Assembly (NCBI RefSeq): GCF_052324685.1
Contig: NC_135221.1
Location: 6,537,875-6,601,874 of the forward strand
Length of the DNA: 64,000 nt
Source: Brachyhypopomus gauderio
Taxonomy: Eukaryota; Chordata; Actinopteri; Gymnotiformes; Hypopomidae
Direction of reading: 5' to 3'
Position 1 is the stretch's first letter; each line of letters starts with the position of its first letter. Of this stretch, positions 37,398-50,700 are shown in pieces. The position numbers and the translations under genes are program-made. The notes under the pieces were generated by a model that did no database searches, was not told where the DNA came from, and was given only the letters and a program-made list of their open reading frames with translations.

Positions 37398-37630
37398 TAC
37401 TGCTCAAAAAAATAAAGGGAACACTAAAATAACACATCCTAGATCTCAATTAATAAAAATCTTTGAAATCAGTTGAAAATCTCTCATTTCTACCTGTTGT
37501 CTCTTCCATTTGCACAAGAGCAGATGAAATTGATTCACAATCAGTATTGCTTCCTATCTGAACACGAAGTGGATGACTTGGAGTTACATTGTGTTGTTTA
37601 AGTGTTCCCTTTATTTTTTTTTTAGCAGTG
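37398..37630. mobile_element. Mariner-like MITE, about 233 bp, between trpt1 and fermt3
   Basis: The left end CTGCTCAAAAAAATAAAGGG and the right end CCCTTTATTTTTTTTTAGCA are inverted repeats, followed inside by GAACACT and AGTGTTC. TA flanks both sides (37396-37397 and 37631-37632). There is no transposase. The ends are those of a common fish Tc1/mariner-type MITE. Each terminal repeat carries an AATAAA facing inward. Confidence 0.85.
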
Positions 37631-37841
37631 TATGTTATCATATTTGAGTCATCCCATGTATTTTCTTCTTGAAAGTGTATCCAGCATACGCTGTGGTTCT
37701 TCTGGAATGTCCCAGAACCCCATCATCAAACTGTGACTTCATATCAGGAGGACCAGAGAAAGCTAATACATTTTTTTAAAAGCTAAGTCATGTCCTCATG
37801 CACATATGATCCCTAACAAATGTTGTCCTTTTTTTAAATGC

Positions 37842-37847
37842 TTTATT
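37842..37847 (-). promoter_or_regulatory. Candidate fermt3 polyadenylation signal
   Basis: AATAAA reads on the minus strand only about 36 nt beyond the fermt3 stop codon. This would make a very short 3'UTR. An alternative AATAAA lies in the MITE end at 37610-37615. Confidence 0.4.
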
Positions 37848-37882
37848 TGTTTTAATGGTCATGGTGCTGTCCTGCTTGGCTG

Positions 37883-40800
37883 TCAGAGAGCTTCATGCCC
37901 CCCGGTGAGTTTGAGGAAAAGCTCCTCGTTCACGATGTCGCTGGGTTGCTGCGTGCGGGTTAACATGAAGACGTAGCCACCGATATACTCATGCACTATT
38001 TTGCAGTCTGCTGTCACACAGCTGAAAGCTACGTTGATGTTGCCATCAAACTCGATTGCCACCTGTAAGAGAGGAATGTTCCATGTAGAAAGCATTATCA
38101 AATGCTGGCCTAATGTAACCAGATTCAGGGTTTTATACAATATTGTTTATGTACAAGTTTGGACACCAGAGTTTAAGATTTGACTGGTAACCAGGCATAA
38201 AACATAAAAAGCAGTTTATGTTGATAAGTAGTTTAAATGTTTTATTCTAAAGCTTCATGACCAACCTGTCTTATATCCCAGTTAACGTTCCACTGTCTCA
38301 TGCTGTTATAACGCCATGTCTTCACTACATCTCCCACGCCAAGGTCTATACGCATCAAGCGGTTGTTGGCGATACCCAGGACCTCATCTTTACGGCAGCC
38401 CTTAAATCTGAAAACCAAAGTTAGGATTAAAACTGCAGCTCCTGTGAAAAATTCCCCCCGTAAGTCCAAAATGTATGTAGATATCAAACCATCACACATA
38501 TTAGCTTATTGGACATTCCATTGCAAAACCATGAGCCCTAATATGGTCCGGACACTGTGTGGGCTCCTGGAGATCCTCCACGTCAGACTCATCATGTCTT
38601 TATGAACTTCATTTTGCAGAGGGGTGGCGTCACGCCCCTCGCTTCTTCCAACAGCTGTACGTGGGAGGTGTGTGTGATTGTCTAAAATGTCTGTGGATGC
38701 TGTATCATTGCCATCACCCTTCAGTTTGAACTAAGGGGTCGAGCCCAAACCCTAAAATAAACAGCCACAGACTCTCCTCTACTTTACTGTTGTCAACTGT
38801 GCTTTCATGTTGGTATTATTCTCCAGGTACCTGCCAAACCCAGATTCATCAGTCATTCTGTCAGACAGTGTGAGTAATCAGTAAAACACCTGAAATCAAT
38901 AAAAAGGTTTGGCCATATAATGTATATATGTATCTATATTCCTATATCTATTCTCAGTGAATGAAGTTTAATTAGCATTGCACAAGTCTTACTGTCAGAA
39001 AAGGCCCTGAAAACATGTGCTCTATTTTTCCATAAAGGCAGTACTTATACTAAAGTGTAAGCCCTCTTTTCTCCTTTGAGGCTGTACTATTTGAGTTCCT
39101 CTTACCTGACCATGAAATATGAAACACCAAAGTCAGGCAGGGACTGCCAGATCTGGAGGAACTTCAAAATGGCAGCCGTCAGGGAGAGCTGGGATACATT
39201 CTGATAGGCCTCCAGGATACGTATGGTTAACTGCAAACATGGGCAAACAGTTTAAGCCTTTGAAAATATGTTGAATTTCAATGAAATACCAATCAAATTA
39301 CGTTTTTTGTTTGCTTGTTTTATGGTATACCAAAAATCAAATACTTCTTATTGCCATTCAGTGTAAAACCATCAGAAGTTACTTTCAAAGTACTTCATTT
39401 GACTGGGCAAAACCAAATCTCAGTGGCTGGAAAACGTTAGCAGCCCCAGGTGCTGCAGTAGTCCGGATGTGTTGGGTGGGCCTTACCTGTTTGCTCTTGT
39501 ATTTTTTAGTGTAGCGAGGTGAGACCAGGCTGAGTGTGTCGATGCCCTCGTCGGCCTGCACAGTGGAGGTGGATGAGCTGGGGCGTTGCATGGACAAGAA
39601 GGTCTGGATGTTCTTCACCTCCTTCTGGTAGGAGCTGTCCAGCAGGGTCAGCCCTTTGGAGGCCAGCTTACAAGCTGCCATCCATTCTGAGTACTGCTTC
39701 TCCTAAGAATAATAGGGGGGCGTTTTAATTTGAAAAACTATTATTGAATCCCAGGATCACCGGGGAGACTAGATGTTGTTGCTATGGTCACTTACATTCT
39801 CACACCGCAGATATACTTCGTACATCCCCTCTGGAGCTGGGATCAGGAGTCTGATACAGAATTTCTGTCCGGCTATGTTCACATCAGGAGATACTTCGCA
39901 ATCTACAAGGAGACACACAGCTGTAGCTGATCACTTCAGAACAAAAGGTGTCATGTCCTAAAGAGCATTTGTGTGATGATGGGCCTTGTGATAAGGCAGA
40001 GCTGAGACAATGTACACATTCGGCCCTCTGACTGTCTGACTGGCCCAAATTTGTGGTGTACTATAGCTGTAGTACTAAAATATGATGTAATGGTCAGGTT
40101 ACTGAACTGGCTTTCTGTACAGGTTTGCTAGCACTAGTGCTACTACTACTAAGAAGAACTTGAGGTAGGTGTCTTCAGAGACTGCAGTACTGTGTTTCAC
40201 TGAAGTCACTGTGGCTACAGCTGCGAAAGTGTTTTAACACATTGTGCAGGTTCAGTGCATAAACAGGAAAACACAGCAGGTGAGTTGGGCACACGCATTT
40301 CAGGTCACTTATTATCACTGGTATGTTTAGTCTTTTGATAATATAGTTTATGGTACTTTGAGGTCTGGAGTAAGTGTGTGTGTGTGTGTGTGTGTTAGTC
40401 TACCCTTCAGGTTCATTTGCTGGATTGGCTCTCCAAATCTTTCATCTTTGCTCTTGTAATAGAAGATAGAAGTGTTCTGAAACTTGAACCAGTACTGTTT
40501 GTAATCCCTCAGAGTTAGTTTCCTGGGTCTAACAAACAAAACAGAATAATGCAAATAATGATGAACACCTCCTGAACATTTTTCTCAGAAAAAAAAATGT
40601 AACCCAGGATGAGAAGTGTTTTTACCGAAATAATTTCAAGTAGTCATTCAGTTCTGGGGCAGTCATGTTTTCCTGTAAAAAAAAATGTCTGTCATACGAA
40701 TTGCTGGTGAAACAACCCCAAACCCTCCAAGAAACATTTCGACACTTCCTCAATACTGCAAACAACCCGTCACTCCAGTGTGTCAGTGACCACAAGAGTC

Positions 40801-42914
40801 AGCGAGGCCAGCATGATCAGACGCATGAGCTCACACACACTCTTCTGTAAACTCCTCTCACCAGCACGTCTGTGCTATTATTCTCTCCCACCATCTTGAC
40901 CTCCAGAGACGTCAGCGCAGACTCCAGGTCTTCCACGTCCTGGCTGGAGCTCCCTTCCTGAGACTGAGACAGCTTGCCTATGTGGTACTGAGAGAGGGAG
41001 AGAAGAGCATGGTTATCATTCCTCTGGTTCTGCTTTTCTCAAGGGGGGTGGGGAAGGCGTTACCCCCGTGACCTGGTGAAGGTACTTCACAAATACATCC
41101 CTACTCAGTCAGCGGAAAAGAGGAACAGAAAGCAGTACCATGAAGTAGTACTGGAGTTTATTTCACAAATGCTATGGGGGGGAATGGGGCTGGACCAGTG
41201 AAGTGCATCAAACTTGTAAAGCTGTGTTATGCTAAAGCTGTGTTATTGTAAAGCTGTGTTTGCTTATAGGACGTATGACACAGGTTCTCCACTGCTACAA
41301 CTTTTTTAGAGCTTTAATGGACACTGTTTCTTGCAGCATGCTGTGAGGACCTGAGTGGAGCAGGTGGAGCAGGTGGAGGCTTCACCAGGCTGGACCGTAT
41401 CGTACCTGCAGGGCCCCGAACAGCATCATCTCCTCCTCGGTGCAGTCGTTGTCCTCCAGCAGGATGGCCCAGCGTGCCTGCTCGTACAGCTGGGTCAGTC
41501 GCACGGCATCATACTGTGGCACAGGGAGCCAGAATGAGGCTCGGTGGTGCTTTCACAGGCCCCTCCCACAGAGGCAATTGCAGATACCCCACCCCCCACC
41601 CACCCACGCACCCACCTTCAGCTCCATGTCATGGAAGGTGTAGTATTTGAAGCGAAGCCACAGCTTGTCGTTCTCCTGGATTCCTTGCTGCATGAGGCAG
41701 CGTGATGAATCCAGCCACCTGGTTCGGGAACCATGAGCATTAAACCACGCCCATCCTCCATTTGCACACAGTTTGGACCACTGCTGTTCTCTCATACCTG
41801 GTGTGGATGTGTGTTTTGTCCACCTTACTGGCTGGTCGGTACATTTTGGCGATGCTCTCAGGGGCAGGAGAAGGCTGGCACACAGACAGCATCTTGTAGA
41901 CGGCCTGAGTCTCGGGGGAGTCCGCAAAATGGGCTGGCATGCCGTTGTACAGAACCGTAAGTGAGCCTGGAGGTTCGATAAGGTTTTAGACAGGAAGATG
42001 TGCATCTTTCCATTCTTCCTCAGTAAGGCCTGCCATCAGTTTGCACATCAGGGGTGTGGCCCCTTTCTGTGGCTGGTTGTGACATGACAGGAAGAGTGAT
42101 TTTAAAAGCACATTTATCTCAAACACCTGATGTCAGAGGCACGCCCGTGAGGTCGTACTCCTCCTCTGCAGAGTCTTTATCTTTCTTCTTCTTCTTCTCC
42201 TCCACGGGCCGCAGCAGAGAGAGTTCCTCCGGGTAACGTATGGCTGCCAGGAAAAGAAACAGAGAAAGTGAGATCCAGAGTGACGGGCGGAGAGAGGTTC
42301 CCACCGCCCGCAGACCCTTCGCAGTGAGCACATCCCTGGACGGGGGGACGGTGCAGGTGGTGAGCACGCACAGAGGACTCGGCAGATGCCCTGGATGGTG
42401 CGGAAGACGGGGCTGGAGAAGCAGGCGAGCAGACGCAGTGTGGTCCCGTTGGGCAGGCCCACCCGCAGGGCCTTGTGCTGGGGGGAGAACAGGAGACGGG
42501 CGTCGGCGTGGATGCCGCACTTCTCCAGCGTCCAGGACGTGCGCAGGACCCACTGCTGCTTCTGCTCCCACCACAGAGCATGGTCGGACCAGTCGATCTG
42601 CAGCTCTGCAAGACCACAGGCACACGCGTTTGGTTATTACGGCAAGACATTCTCCCTGAACTTAAAAATGAACACGTTCGATTTATTCAGCTGAACCGTG
42701 TCCTTTGGTCCCACACGGCCTGTTTGCTTTTAACTGTTCATTTGTGTTGTTTCACCAACTCGGCACACTATAATCATATTTGTAACTCACGCGCTTTCTC
42801 TACAATCTTCAAAATGACCCCGCCTATGTGGAGGTCGGAGGTCACGCTGATGTTGAGGGGTGGTGCGTCAGGGCCCAGCTCATCCACTGTGACTAACAGG
42901 TCCCACGCTGCCAT
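37883..42914 (-). CDS. fermt3: Kindlin-3 (FERM domain, integrin activator)
   Basis: Fourteen coding exons on the minus strand: 42914-42791, 42605-42372, 42243-42127, 41966-41798, 41718-41616, 41513-41406, 40987-40862, 40672-40626, 40528-40404, 39902-39796, 39702-39487, 39230-39106, 38407-38266 and 38062-37883. They total 1923 bp, 640 residues. F0 begins [11 protein letters not shown], and F1 has the lysine-rich loop ([10 protein letters not shown]). F2 is split by a PH domain ([16 protein letters not shown] ... PIQQMNLKG). F3 carries [12 protein letters not shown] with Q572-W573, the pair that binds integrin beta tails. The sequence favours FERMT3 over FERMT1/2 ([25 protein letters not shown] end). 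Kindlin-3 works with talin to activate integrins in blood cells. It is about 27 residues shorter than human; part of the loss is the conserved N-terminus. Confidence 0.96.
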
Positions 42915-42919
42915 CCTGA

Positions 42920-43246
42920 TGGAGAGGAACGATGATACGGAGGGAGATGGAAGAGAGGTATTTAGGGTTTCAGAGGAATCACGAGAATTCGTAGGCTGTT
43001 GTGTGCTCAGTCCAGACAGTAACACTGCCTTGACGGTCACACCGCTGGTGGCATCGAGTTCTCTTGACTGTTTGCACAAGACATGCTGTTAAAAAAAGAA
43101 TAAACTATGGTCTGTCTGTCACATGGTAAGCCTGAGTCTATACTCACACACACTCATCAGCACACACACACCATACATCCGCCCTGTGTGCATGACAGTG
43201 ATATACTTGTCAGGTTCACAGTGACAAATACTTCCCCATTAGTATG

Positions 43247-43281
<35 letters not shown>

Positions 43282-43957
43282 CATCTAACAGCAACATAGT
43301 CTTATCAACCTGCTACATCACACAATAACATATATGTACATGTGCACAGTATTCATGTGTGTCACATGCCCATATATGCCCACTACATTGTATGGTATTT
43401 ATATGAAAATGTGTAATAAAGATTATTACTATTGGGCAACATTTATATGTATTTATAATGACAGTTACTCACATATTTGGTGTTCATGTGTACACAGTTA
43501 GAAAGAACACTGAAGAAACACTTTTATAAATAACAAATGATTTTTACGTTTCTTGAATTGAAGTCTAACACTAAAGTTATGCTGTCACTGTCTTAGCTTA
43601 AAAAACTTCTCAAGAGTGTTATTTTTGTGTGTTCCATGAGTACAGTTTGCCCTGAATACTTCACGCCTTCACACGCATTCATAATAATGACTTGTCTTTA
43701 TTTCTTAAAGATTTTGTTTAATATTACAACTAATAATAATTGTTAATAACAGCAACGTAAATATTTCTAAATATAAAGAAAAAGTTAACTGCTTTGTTAT
43801 TTAACAAAAAATTTTGCCCAACGTTTAATAATTATGGCTGTTTTAATTTCGGACAATCATAACATGACTTTTGACTGTACTTTATACTTGTAAGTCATTA
43901 CTCATGAGTCCATTAAAGAGCAAATACAGATTATTTCCATAATTAAAGCCTGTTTAC
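42920..43957 (-). other. fermt3 5' intron region
   Basis: The stretch contains a (CA)n at 43251-43279 and AT-rich sequence. A frame stays open upstream of the fermt3 ATG to 43079, but it has no kindlin-like residues. Confidence 0.5.
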
Positions 43958-44060
43958 CTTTCCTTTAGGTGAGTGCGCTACCAGGTGGTATCCTTGGTTC
44001 TCTGTGTCACCTATGGCCTTCCGCTCCCTCTCTCTGTGTGTCTCAGTTCAGCCTAGGTGT
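43958..44060 (-). other. Probable 5' non-coding exon of fermt3
   Basis: On the minus strand an A/G-rich stretch ends AAAGGAAAG/GTAAAC at 43958, a good donor. An acceptor (CTCCATCAG) directly precedes the fermt3 ATG at 42914. No ATG opens a long frame in this stretch. The 5' limit is a guess. Confidence 0.4.
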
Positions 44061-45264
44061 AGTGTGCCTGCATGTACACGCAGCTGTGTGAAAAGGGGTG
44101 TATATTTTCTGTCAGCTTCTGCATAACCGAAGATTCTGCAACCACAGCTTCACTGGGTGTGTTCCGTACGAAAGGCCGGCCGCTCTTACGAGAGCCGCCC
44201 ATGCTACAACCACAGACGCAGGCACAAAGACAGGAAATTGTTTTTTTATTGGAAATAACCCATATTGCTTTAGAACTGACTATAACATTTTACTGGTAGT
44301 CTGTCAGTAGTACAAAAACCTCACATGCCCGATAAGCCTTTCCAGACTGTGTCTTAAGTTTATCTCATGCCAGCCCTCTACACAATTCCATGAATGAGCA
44401 GCCCTCCACTGTTTTATTGAAAGCGTTTCACATTATTGATAAATGTTTGTTAGGTTCTTTCTTTCACTGAAAAACATGTTTCTTCTATTTACCATTTTCA
44501 TTATCCTTACTTTTCATCCTACATTATTTGTACATTATTTCTGTATTATTTTCATTATTACACTTTCATTTTTCATTTTTAATATTATTTTCTATTGTAC
44601 TGTCCTTATATTTAGTTGTTGCATGTTTTAATATTTGCCTGTTTTACTACTGAATCTTTTTTTTCTTTTTGATTTTAACATTATACTGTGAATCACTTTG
44701 CACTGCATTTTAAGCATTGTTCTTAACCTAAACTACAAAGCACAATTGTGAATCTGCACCTACACAAAAGTCTGTCCTAAAACGCCCATGTACAGAAAAG
44801 CAGAGTAGGACTCTATAGAGAACAGCTTGACTGCAAAATTAATTAAAGGCTCTATTTTACTGAAGTCATTATAGAAGATGCAGGATAAATTGTTTTACCA
44901 GTGCACAACGAATAATCGCTAACTGTATTAGTCACGGTCTATTCATCGCTTAGTACAATTCCTATACCACAATTAGTGTGAAAATATGGGTGCAAATGTG
45001 TTCTCCACTAGAGAGCAGTGTAGGATAATGGCACATCTTAAACTACTTGGTAAATTCCAATATGTATGGACCCCTATTTTATGGTACAGTCCATCACGGC
45101 GTAAATAGAAATTGTACGTTTTCATTTTATTTCGTAACATATTGAAAGTAAACTCGTAGATACTGGCATAACATTTGGTTCTGTCGAAAACTTCATAATT
45201 CAAAGATTGGTAAACCCGACTGAAAGCGGTGAATTTGGTCGCCAAGTCAGCAGTAGGTTATGCT
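44061..45264. promoter_or_regulatory. Divergent region between fermt3 and macrod1
   Basis: About 1.2 kb separates the probable fermt3 first exon from the macrod1 start codon. It is AT-rich on the fermt3 side and CpG-richer towards macrod1. No definite element could be assigned. Confidence 0.4.
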
Positions 45265-46544
45265 ATGGCGTTTCAAGTGTCAAAACTTACAGCTCGCTTT
45301 TCATACATAAAAAACTTTGGTTTGAGTCTTTTTAGGGACAATAAGTTTGCACGCAGTCAGAAACGCACCACATTCACACAGTATCGGCCAGGTCGCTCGT
45401 CTCATGCCGTGGGTCGTAGTGGCGAAGGCTCGGTAAACACCACAACATTGAATTCCCCGCCGAGTTCAGAGCGAGTTATAAATACAGTAAGACGAGCGGA
45501 GACGTTTTCGACCACCTCAAAGTCATTGGCGTCGCCCCGCCACAGAGCGGTCAGGGAGGTTGGCACCTCCGCCCGGCCCCGCCACAGAGCGGTCAGGGAG
45601 GGGGGCACCTTCTGGCGCCCGGCCGCGGGGGCCCTCGGGGCGCTGGGGCTGGCTGCTGGTGTCGTCGTCGCTTCTGTGCACTCCAGTGCGCTGTGCGCCA
45701 TGGCCTCCCGGACACTTTTCAGTTTGGACTCAGATAAAACTGACTGGAAAGAAGCGAAAAGTGAGTTCTGTCGCTTTACTCACTCACAAGATGTCCTGTA
45801 TTGGTAGTGAATAAATACTTATATATAAATATATAAGCTTAAATGGGTTGTTGTAGCAATACTTTGGATCTGTCCTCTTCTGCAAACATGGGTGTCCAGC
45901 TAAGGTCAAGATACTACAGTTTAGTTTTTTCTTTAATTCCTAACGCGTTTGGTAGTTAGACAACAACTACTTACAGTGGTTGAAGATAAGCACAGAAGTT
46001 TAAGCAGTTCAAACTAACCCTGTATCCTATAATGTAACTATTTTTGCAGACTTTAAGACGACAGCGTTGTTCATTTTGAGTTGAATGTGGACAGATCGTG
46101 AACAGTAGATTGCGATCTAACTGTATTAAATGTTTTGAGATGTGTGCTGTGTCCTATTAATTGTCATTCCCTTGCCAGAGCTGCTTCTGTCCATGAGTGT
46201 GCAGGAGAGGAGAGGGATGTACCGGACTGATCACATCCCTCTGGATCAGATCCCTGTGTGGAAACCCCAAGGTGACTTAAACTCTCAAACCTGTTGGGTT
46301 GAGTTGGGGTTGGATCTTACACAGCACCTCACTGTGAAATCCGGACTGTGATTAACCGCCTGTTTCGATCGTCACACGTCACTCAGCTGTGTGGGAATAT
46401 TTTAATTATGCGTAGAACATCTTTGTCTCATAGGTGCTGCCGCTGTTGAACCTATTTTCAAGCCTAACGAGGAGCTGAATCAGAAGATTTCTCTCTTCCG
46501 AGGTGACATCACTAAGCTGGAGATAGATGCGATTGCCAATGCAG
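45265..46544 (+). CDS. macrod1: Mono-ADP-ribosylhydrolase 1 (first three exons)
   Basis: Exons 45265-45760, 46179-46271 and 46434-46544 join in frame, and a fourth exon would follow the donor at 46545. The first 150 or so residues are basic and serine-rich with few acids (MAFQVSKLTARFSYIKNFG), consistent with a mitochondrial presequence. Then come DKTDWKEAK, the linker RTDHIPLDQIPVWKP and the start of the macro domain (LNQKISLFRGDITKLEIDAI, ANA). The macro domain of MACROD1 removes mono-ADP-ribose from acidic residues and hydrolyses O-acetyl-ADP-ribose. The NAAN motif and the glycine loop lie beyond the window. A later ATG at 45701 (MASRTLFSLDSDKTDW) could give a shorter non-mitochondrial form. 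Exon 1 contains a 42-bp in-frame duplication. Confidence 0.9.
45535..45601 (+). repeat. In-frame 42-bp duplication in macrod1 exon 1
   Basis: CCCCGCCACAGAGCGGTCAG starts at 45535 and again at 45577. The copies translate to PRHRAVREVGTSA and PRHRAVREGGTFW, so the spacing keeps the frame. Confidence 0.9.
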
Positions 46545-47525
46545 GTAAGGATTAAGCCCCGTGGATGACAAGACGTGATTCGTCCCACACATCCACCGGC
46601 TAGGGCTGCACCATCAGCCATGGGGTCTTTGTTCTTACTGGAAGTTGGACACTCACATGTAGTTTTGACCACTTATTACAAGCCTAAAACGTGAAGCTGT
46701 GGGGTATTTATTTGCCTGGGAAAATGTTTATCAGCTGAATAAGAAAAGGTGTTCACAGAGTCACATTGTTAAGCATTAACATGACTCCTCAATGTGTCTG
46801 TAAATGCAAATACAAATTAAAATCTTCTCAAATTAATAGTGCATAAAAAATAAGCATTGCCACTGCTCATGACTTGTCCGATCAGGTCTCCGCTAGTCCT
46901 GGGGCCACACACAGTATTGTTGGTGTCAGTACTTGCCTATGCGATACCAAGTCCGTTGGACACCACAGCATGCAAACAGCAAATCTGACAAAACCCACAA
47001 AAGGGGAATCGCTCATCATTTATAGATTTTAATATTACAAGAAAATTAATTGACAATACAAATTACAGTACAGGCCAAAATCCATTGGACAAAATCATTC
47101 TTTGTTCTGGCTCGGCACTCTGCTGGTTTTGAAACAATCCAGAGGGGTCATAAGTAATTGGATGTTTGATTGCAGAGTTCTTTTTTTGCTGCTTGAATTC
47201 ATTGGTAGATTGAGAACAAGAGAGCTAACGAAAGCTCGAGAGATTTCTCCCAATGTGACGCTGAGATCTCTCTGACAGAGAGATAAGGGTCTCATCACAG
47301 CGCTCACTTTGGGCCTACCTCATCAGAAATGGCCAGCTATTACTCGGGAGTGTAAATCAATAGCAGGTGTGAGTTCCTGTGGCGTTGAGCCTGATTGATG
47401 TCCTATGATGGGTGCGATACCAGTGTGCTGTTATTTTGCATTGGTCAGTGATGGCAAACACTTAAGATAAGGAATGCTTGAAATATTCAAACAGGGTTTT
47501 CTATATTGCCTTTCTGGTATATACT
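46545..47525. other. macrod1 intron 3, first part
   Basis: Unique-looking intronic sequence. A phrase TACAGTACAGGCCAAAA near 47065 resembles ends of fish Tc1-like elements, but no partner end was found. No exon is seen. Confidence 0.5.
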
Positions 47526-47711
47526 AAATAATAATAATAATAATAATAATACATTTTATTTCTATAGCGCTTTTAGAGACCTCAAAGACACTTTACATTA
47601 AAATAGTATTCACAGTAACATAAAAGCATAAAACAGACACCATCAACAACAACAACAGTATAATTGCTAGGACTAAGGCCACAAAATCTCAATAAAAATA
47701 AAACAATAAAA

Positions 47712-50700
47712 TTACAATTTAAAAGCTAATCGAAACAGATGGGTTTTGAGGAGTGATTTGAAGGTTGGTAGGTCAGAACAGTCGCGTAATTGTTGAGGGA
47801 GAGAGTTCCAAAGTGATGGAGCAGCAACAGAAAACGCTCTATCACCCCAGGTCCGATGCTTGGTCCTAGTGCTAATTGACAGGAGATTGGCATTGGAGGA
47901 GCGAAGGCAACGGGATGGAGTATGAAAATGTAAAAGATCAGTGAGGTAAGAGGGGGTCTGACCGTGGAGGGTCTTGTGCGTAAGCAGAATCATTTTGTAC
48001 TGTATGCGTTGGGGGACAGGAAGCCAGTGAAGTTTTTGAAGAACAGGTGTAATGTGGTCATGAGAACGTGTGTGAGTAAGGAGACGGGCAGCTGAGTTTT
48101 GAATATACTGAAGTTTTTTGAGGACTTTGTTAGATGAACCATAAAGAATGCTATTACAGTAGTCAATTTTGGATGTAATGAAAGCGTGGATGAGCGTTTC
48201 AGCGGCAGAAAAGGAGAGTGAAGGACGGAGACGAGCTATATTTTTGAGATGAAAGAATGCAGTTTTGGTGATGTGATTTATGTGCTGTTCAAAGGTAAGA
48301 TTACTGTCGAAAATGACGCCAAGATTTCGGATGTTAGATGATGGAAGCAGAGTGTGATTGTCAATGGTAAGCTGAAGTGTATTAGTGGTTGCTGTTAGTG
48401 ATTTGGGTCCAATGATGATCAGATCGGATTTGTCACAGTTAAACTTGAGAAAGTTAGCTTGCATCCATGATTTTATTTCCGTGAGGCAGCTCATCAGACG
48501 GAAGTGGAGGGCCGTGGTGACTGATTTTGAAGAGATGTAAAGCTGGACATCATCAGCATAGCAGTGAAAATGAAAGCCATGCTGACGTATGATATCACCA
48601 AGGGGGAGCATGTACAAGATAAACAGAAGGGGACCAAGCACCGAACCTTGGGGCACGCCATAGGATAGTGAAGTGATGGCAGAACTACAATTATTGATGT
48701 TAATGAATTGTTTTCTGTCTTCAAGGTATGACCGTAACCAGGAGAGGGCAGTTCCAGTGATGTTAATGGTGGATTTGAGACGAGAAAGCAGAATAGAGTG
48801 GCTAATCGTATCAAAGGCTGCAGTGAGGTCAAGGAGGATAAGGATACTGAAGTAACCGGAGTCAGAGGAAAGCAGAAGGTCATTTGTAACTTTAAGAAGA
48901 GCGGTCTCAGTACTGTGCTGGGGACGGAACCCCGACTGAAACGTTTCAAACAGGTTATTAGAAGTCAGATGTTCTTTGAGCTGGGAAGCAACAACACGTT
49001 CCAGTATTTTTGACAAGAATGGGAGGTTTGAAATAGGCCGGAAATTGTTCATTTTGTCAGTATCAAGTCCAGGTTTTTTGAGTATGGGGATGACAGCAGC
49101 CAATTTGAGTGAATGTGGGACTGAACCAGAATTAAGAGAGGAGTTAACTATCTCTGTAATAAGTGGAGCTATGACTGAACAACAGCCTTTAACTAGTCTA
49201 GTTGGAGCAGGATCCAAAACACACGTGGAGCTACGCATCCCCATCATGACTTCAGAAAGGTCTGTTTGAGATACAGGAGAAAACTGAGTCAGAGGCTGAG
49301 TAGGTAGCTGTGGTAGAGCCGTCAGAGAGGAAGGGAGGACATGGGACACAGAGAGAGTATGATGAATGGTCTCAACCTTATTTTGAAAAAATGAGAGATA
49401 TTCGTTGCACTTGTCTACTGTAAAGGAAGTGGCAGTGTTATCTATTGGTTTAAGGAGTTTGTTTATTGTGGAGAAGAGAGTCTTAGGGTTTGTTGATTCA
49501 GCATGTATGAGATTGGAGTAGAAACATGACCGGGCTGCAGTGAGGGCATCCTTATATTGTTGGAGGTAGTCATTATACATTTGGTGATGGACCGTTAGAC
49601 CAGTTTTTTTGCACAGTCTCTCAAGCTGGCGTTTGCGAGATTTCATCTGGTGGAGCTCAGGTGTAAACCATGGTGCAGAGCGCCTAAATGAGACATATTT
49701 AGTTCTCAATGGAGCCAGTTGGTCAAGACAGGAGGAGAGAGTGTCATTATAATAGTCCACAAGGTCAGATAAATTGTTAGCCTGAGGAGGACATACGGAC
49801 ATCTTATTAGCGAGAGAATTAGAGAGAGAAGAGACAGAGATGTGTTTGAGATTCCTGAAAGATATCTTCCGAGTAGTCATAGTGATAGGCACAGGGACCT
49901 CAATGACCATGATGATTGTCAGATGGTCTGAGACATTGAGGTTGTGGCAGGTGGGCTGATGAACTGTGACACCGGTAGAGCAGACAAGGTCAAGAGTATG
50001 GCCTTTGATGTGGGTTGGAAAGTTTATATGTTGTGCGAAATTGCAGCAATGCAGTAATTCTCTGAACTCCTCTGCAAACTTGCAGTTGATGTTGTCGACG
50101 TGGATATTAAAGTCACCCATAAGAAGTACAGAGGATGAATGAGCGCAGAGCTGGGTTAGAAAATCAGATAAGTCATGCAGAAATGAAGGGTTAGGCTTTG
50201 GGGGGCGGTACACCACCGCGATGACCAAAGGAGTAGGACCAGACAACTTGAAGGCAAGATGTTCAAATGAAGGAGCGGCTGGAATAGGCAACAGGGTTAC
50301 TCTGATCTCATCCCTGTAGATTGTGGCAATGCCACCGCCTCGCCCTTCCATACGAGGCTTATCGATATATGAGAATCCTGCTGGTGTCGTCTGGTTTAGT
50401 GAGTAATAATCAAGGGGTTTATGCCAGGTTTCTGTAAGACAAAAGATGTCTAATTCATTATCTGAAATAAATTCACTAAGTAATGAGCCTTTGGTGTTGA
50501 GTGAGCGAGTGTTTAGCAATGCTATTTTCAGGTGGCATTGTTGTACACTTTGCTGTGAGGAACAAGGAACAGAGAGGAGATTCGCCGAGTTTACATGTTT
50601 TTTGAAATGACTCCGTGAAGGTTGTGTACGATTAGACCAGATGGATGGAATGGTATTTAGGGAAACAGTATTAGATGTAAAGGTGTGGCCAAAACCTCCG

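Noticed and set aside
47060-47340. Possible Tc1-like remnant in macrod1 intron
   Set aside because: Only one end-like phrase was seen, with no matching inverted end and no transposase residues.
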